From Eubacteriales bacterium (GTDB taxonomy: Bacteria > Bacillota > Clostridia > Lachnospirales > Lachnospiraceae), in the NCBI GenBank assembly GCA_030536995.1, contig JAUNOY010000019.1, positions 1 through 55,746 on the forward strand: 55,746 bases of DNA, in the 5' to 3' direction. This document shows positions 53,703 to 55,746 of the stretch, piece by piece. The stretch's first letter is position 1. Each line of letters opens with the position of its first letter. Under the pieces are notes generated by a model. That model was not told where the DNA came from and made no database searches. It was given only the letters and a program-made list of their open reading frames with translations. A program made the position numbers and the translations under genes.

Positions 53703-53826
53703 TTTTGTGCATTTACTAACTGACTGCTGATATTACGATTACGATTACTGACACTGTTATTCAAATTCCAATAGAAAGTACCTGCATTACTGCCATTATT
53801 CCAATTACTGCCTAATTGAGCAATTG
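53703..53826 (-). repeat. DGR template repeat (TR)
   Basis: Copy of the target gene's 3' end lying between target and reverse transcriptase. Aligned with VR at an offset of 227 nt. In the core 53715-53825 (111 nt) it differs at 21 positions, all adenines on the coding (minus) strand: 14 A>G, 4 A>T and 3 A>C by my count. In 53703-53714 five more adenine changes and one C>T occur. Asn (AAT/AAC) and Ser (AGT) codons mark the diversified positions. Confidence 0.95.
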
Positions 53827-53901
53827 ATTTTTTTGTCAATTGGTTTGTTGCAGGCAACTACAACAGGTAATAATAAAAGCAATCACTTGACCTACAATAT
53901 A

Positions 53902-55746
53902 TTAAACTACTTTATGGGCAATTGTTGCAGTCGGTACATACACCAACCGACCGCCGATAATACGATAACGAGTACCGACACCGTAAGTCAAAGCCCAATA
54001 GAAAGCACCCGCACTACCGCCATTATTCCAACTACCGCCCAATAGAGCAATTCTATAACCATTGAGATTTTCGGTAATATAGGTGTAGTCACCAACAGGT
54101 AAGGAACTGTTCCCAAGACATTCAGATGCCATAAATAACCAGTCGCAAGTGGTTGAATATCCCATTGCTGAAATATAGCCTGCTTTTGGTGTAACAGTGA
54201 ATCCCGCAGGAACATAATTTCCATCATTTTTTGATTCAGTATAGTTGAAGTCAGTACAGATATAAGGCTGACCACCATCCATCTTTCCGTTCCCCCAAAT
54301 ATTCACACCATAGATAAATTTCCAAATGTTACCCCATGGATTTTCAAGTCCACGATATGTGATTGATGTTTTTCCATCAATAGTGTACTCTTTAGCAACA
54401 CCACCTTCATAGGTTGTTGTTCTTTCTGCTCTTCCTGTTCCGTTTCCAAGTGCAGAAGTAGAACCTGTGACACCTGCGTAAGAACTTGTTTTGTCTGTCC
54501 CTGTTTCCCAAGGAAGTGTGACAACTCCCTGACCAATTGGTTTCTGAAGTTCCATCTGTCCATATTCAATCATCATCAACAACTGATTCATAGATGCGAT
54601 TTTTACGTTTTCAAGGTGAAATCCTGCACCTCTGTTTCTTGCCATCTGTTCAATATTTGGTCTTGTCAGGTTATGAGTTTTACCAGATGCAGGTCTAGCA
54701 CCTGCGATTGAACTGAACTTGTCCCCCGTTGATGCAGTAAAATCACCGACCTGTTCATCATCGAGAAGGTAAGCCTTCGCAGATGTGTCATAGATACAAC
54801 CTTCAAAAGCACCCATCAGGATGTAATCAACCTGATTTCCATTTTCATCATAAAACGCAGGATGCAGTCTGAAACCTGCTCTTGGTTTCGCTGATACATA
54901 ATAATTCGCTTTTCTCAAATGATAACCGATTCCTGTTGTCTTGATTGGGTCATAGACTACTGGACATACGAGATAATAAAAAGCAGGCTGATATACCATA
55001 ACCTGACCATGGGAACCATCCTCTTTGTATTCAGGGTCACCATGATAGCAAAGAATGTTTCCGTTATCATCAACATTGCATCTTTTACGTCCCCCGAACA
55101 TTGGGAATTTGTCGAAATCTGCGCCCGCTGTTAAATTAACAGCACCTGCGATTCTCTTGAAAGTCTTATTTCTATAGTCAACCTGAAGACCAAGGATATC
55201 CACATCAGATAAACCAAGGTATGCCCTTAAATCTGCTACACCTGCAAGGATTTCCTGACTGTTAAAGTTTTCACTTCTCAGTTCCTTGATATTAGATAAT
55301 GCTGAAACATTCTCTGCTGTTAGGGACTGAAGGGTTGCTTTTGACAAATCGTTTGAAGCGTCCAATGCGATTTTAGCATCATTTGCTGTTCTAACTGATG
55401 CAGACAGGTCTGTGATGACTTCGTTACCTGAATCAATAATTCCCTGAAGTGCGGTCTTTGCTTTATCTGCATTCGTGATAGCAGTTTCAAGATTTCCTTT
55501 TAGTGTTTTTGCGGTATCATTCGTAGTGTTAAGATTGTTTTTGATAGATGTTGCTGATGCAATTACTTCATCTAACTGTGTTTTTGCAGTATTCGCAGAC
55601 CTAACAACACCTTCCAGTGTTGTCTTCGCTGTGTTCGCATTCTTAATAGCAAGGTTTGCATCAGTGATTGCTTTTTCAACATTACCTTTCACAGTATTCG
55701 CATTCTGTGTGGAAGTGTCTAACTGCGTTTTCACAGTATTCGCATT
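53902..55746 (-). CDS. DGR target: tail-fibre-like protein with C-type lectin-like variable domain (5' end missing)
   Basis: At least 614 aa, open to the window edge. The N-terminal 150 residues seen are coiled-coil repeats with many Ala, Asn, Thr and Lys. A middle domain follows (FPMFGGRKRCNVDDNGNIL, 19 residues; YQPAFYYLVCPVVYD). The C-terminus is of the FGE/CLec type (LENPWGNIWKFIYGVNIWG, 19 residues; GGSWNNGG; RLVYVP). The last part is the variable repeat. Such proteins in phages bind host surfaces; this is likely the receptor-binding tip. Gene order is target, TR, reverse transcriptase. Confidence 0.9.
   Translation of the reverse strand, partial: NANTVKTQLDTSTQNANTVKGNVEKAITDANLAIKNANTAKTTLEGVVRSANTAKTQLDEVIASATSIKNNLNTTNDTAKTLKGNLETAITNADKAKTALQGIIDSGNEVITDLSASVRTANDAKIALDASNDLSKATLQSLTAENVSALSNIKELRSENFNSQEILAGVADLRAYLGLSDVDILGLQVDYRNKTFKRIAGAVNLTAGADFDKFPMFGGRKRCNVDDNGNILCYHGDPEYKEDGSHGQVMVYQPAFYYLVCPVVYDPIKTTGIGYHLRKANYYVSAKPRAGFRLHPAFYDENGNQVDYILMGAFEGCIYDTSAKAYLLDDEQVGDFTASTGDKFSSIAGARPASGKTHNLTRPNIEQMARNRGAGFHLENVKIASMNQLLMMIEYGQMELQKPIGQGVVTLPWETGTDKTSSYAGVTGSTSALGNGTGRAERTTTYEGGVAKEYTIDGKTSITYRGLENPWGNIWKFIYGVNIWGNGKMDGGQPYICTDFNYTESKNDGNYVPAGFTVTPKAGYISAMGYSTTCDWLFMASECLGNSSLPVGDYTYITENLNGYRIALLGGSWNNGGSAGAFYWALTYGVGTRYRIIGGRLVYVPTATIAHKVV
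53930..54053 (-). repeat. DGR variable repeat (VR)
   Basis: Recipient copy at the 3' end of the target gene, ending about 25 nt before its stop. Compared with TR, Asn codons have become Ser, Ala, Thr, Tyr or Ile and Ser codons Gly, while Trp, Phe and most Gly codons are conserved. Codons hit at both first and second positions (AAT to GCT) show repeated mutagenic copying. Confidence 0.95.
55687..55746 (-). repeat. 42-nt period repeats in the tail-fibre coiled coil
   Basis: TTTCACAGTATTCGCATT occurs at 55687-55704 and 55729-55746, 42 nt (14 residues, two heptads) apart. Similar weaker copies occur near 55580 and 55620. They encode the repeated Ala-Asn-Thr segments of the N-terminal coiled coil. 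Confidence 0.7.

Larger units (their letters stand above)
49875..55746. mobile_element. Prophage, late-gene end, continuing past the right edge
   Basis: From about 49.9 kb the genes change to phage type, all on the minus strand: tail-fibre-like gene with a DGR, reverse transcriptase, small proteins, holin, endolysin. The left boundary lies between the SulP terminator (49874) and the endolysin stop (50136). That 261-nt gap holds only a phage-side terminator; no integrase, tRNA or repeat marking an attachment site is visible, and the other end is outside the window. Confidence 0.8.

Noticed and set aside
53651-53857. 68-aa open frame on the minus strand across the template repeat
   Set aside because: It is the translated template repeat (resembling the variable tip of the target protein), has no ribosome site and is explained by the DGR.
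53847-53858. GTTGC-AG-GCAAC as a DGR target-recognition hairpin like that of phage BPP-1
   Set aside because: The loop is only two nt and it lies about 75 nt beyond the VR, unlike the known close-spaced hairpin; too weak to call.
1-55746. CRISPR arrays and insertion sequences
   Set aside because: No regularly spaced direct repeats with unique spacers and no transposase reading frame were seen anywhere in the window.

Overview
The window looks like the chromosome of a gut-type Firmicute of the Lachnospiraceae (Blautia/Mediterraneibacter-like). The pointers are HPr kinase, a class A PBP, SigA-like promoters with many extended -10 elements, strong AGGAGG ribosome sites, YesMN-type sugar regulation, CUT1 sugar ABC systems lacking their own ATPase, and a Clostridia-type prophage with CD1375-family proteins. 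The genus is inference.

Layout. 1-430: two tRNA-Ser genes and a strong promoter pointing off the left edge. 483-4842: a minus-strand operon tsaE-tsaB-rimI-rnz-tsaD-ispD (t6A tRNA modification, tRNA 3' processing, isoprenoids), separated by a symmetric divergent promoter from a cyclophilin gene. 5503-16888: housekeeping genes (YigZ, PBP1A, ROK glucokinase, HprK, UvrC, FtsH, DUF1846). 16962-24764: a sugar locus with galE, an N-acetylhexosamine 1-kinase homologue, a sugar nucleotidyltransferase, a CUT1 transporter and an AraC regulator. It resembles the lacto-/galacto-N-biose pathway without its phosphorylase. 24778-28757: a phosphate module (Na/Pi cotransporter, PhoP-like and PhoR-like proteins) preceded by a readable Pho box. 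28786-33629: greA, then an FtsX-type ABC exporter with an N-terminally short histidine kinase that has no adjacent response regulator.

33697-36796 holds a large flavoprotein-rhodanese-sirohaem-ferredoxin fusion with a DUF134 regulator and a palindromic operator. 36921-44462 holds a second CUT1 sugar system with YesM/YesN; its MalG-type permease carries an unusual extracytoplasmic insertion. An orphan OmpR-type regulator at 44494-45162 lies in the order and strand expected if it once preceded the short kinase, so the block between them may be an insertion. 45201-47882 encodes a TetM/EF-G-like GTPase fused to a YacP/Rae1-like NYN nuclease domain. A SulP anion transporter follows.

From about 49.9 kb to the right edge is the late end of a prophage: endolysin, holin, two CD1375 proteins, and a complete diversity-generating retroelement (DGR). 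The DGR consists of a reverse transcriptase, a template repeat (TR, 53703-53826) and a variable repeat (VR, 53930-54053) at the 3' end of a tail-fibre-like gene that runs off the window. In the 111-nt TR/VR core all 21 differences fall at template adenines on the coding strand, which is the diagnostic signature. The DGR is the most striking system here; the GTPase-nuclease fusion is second.
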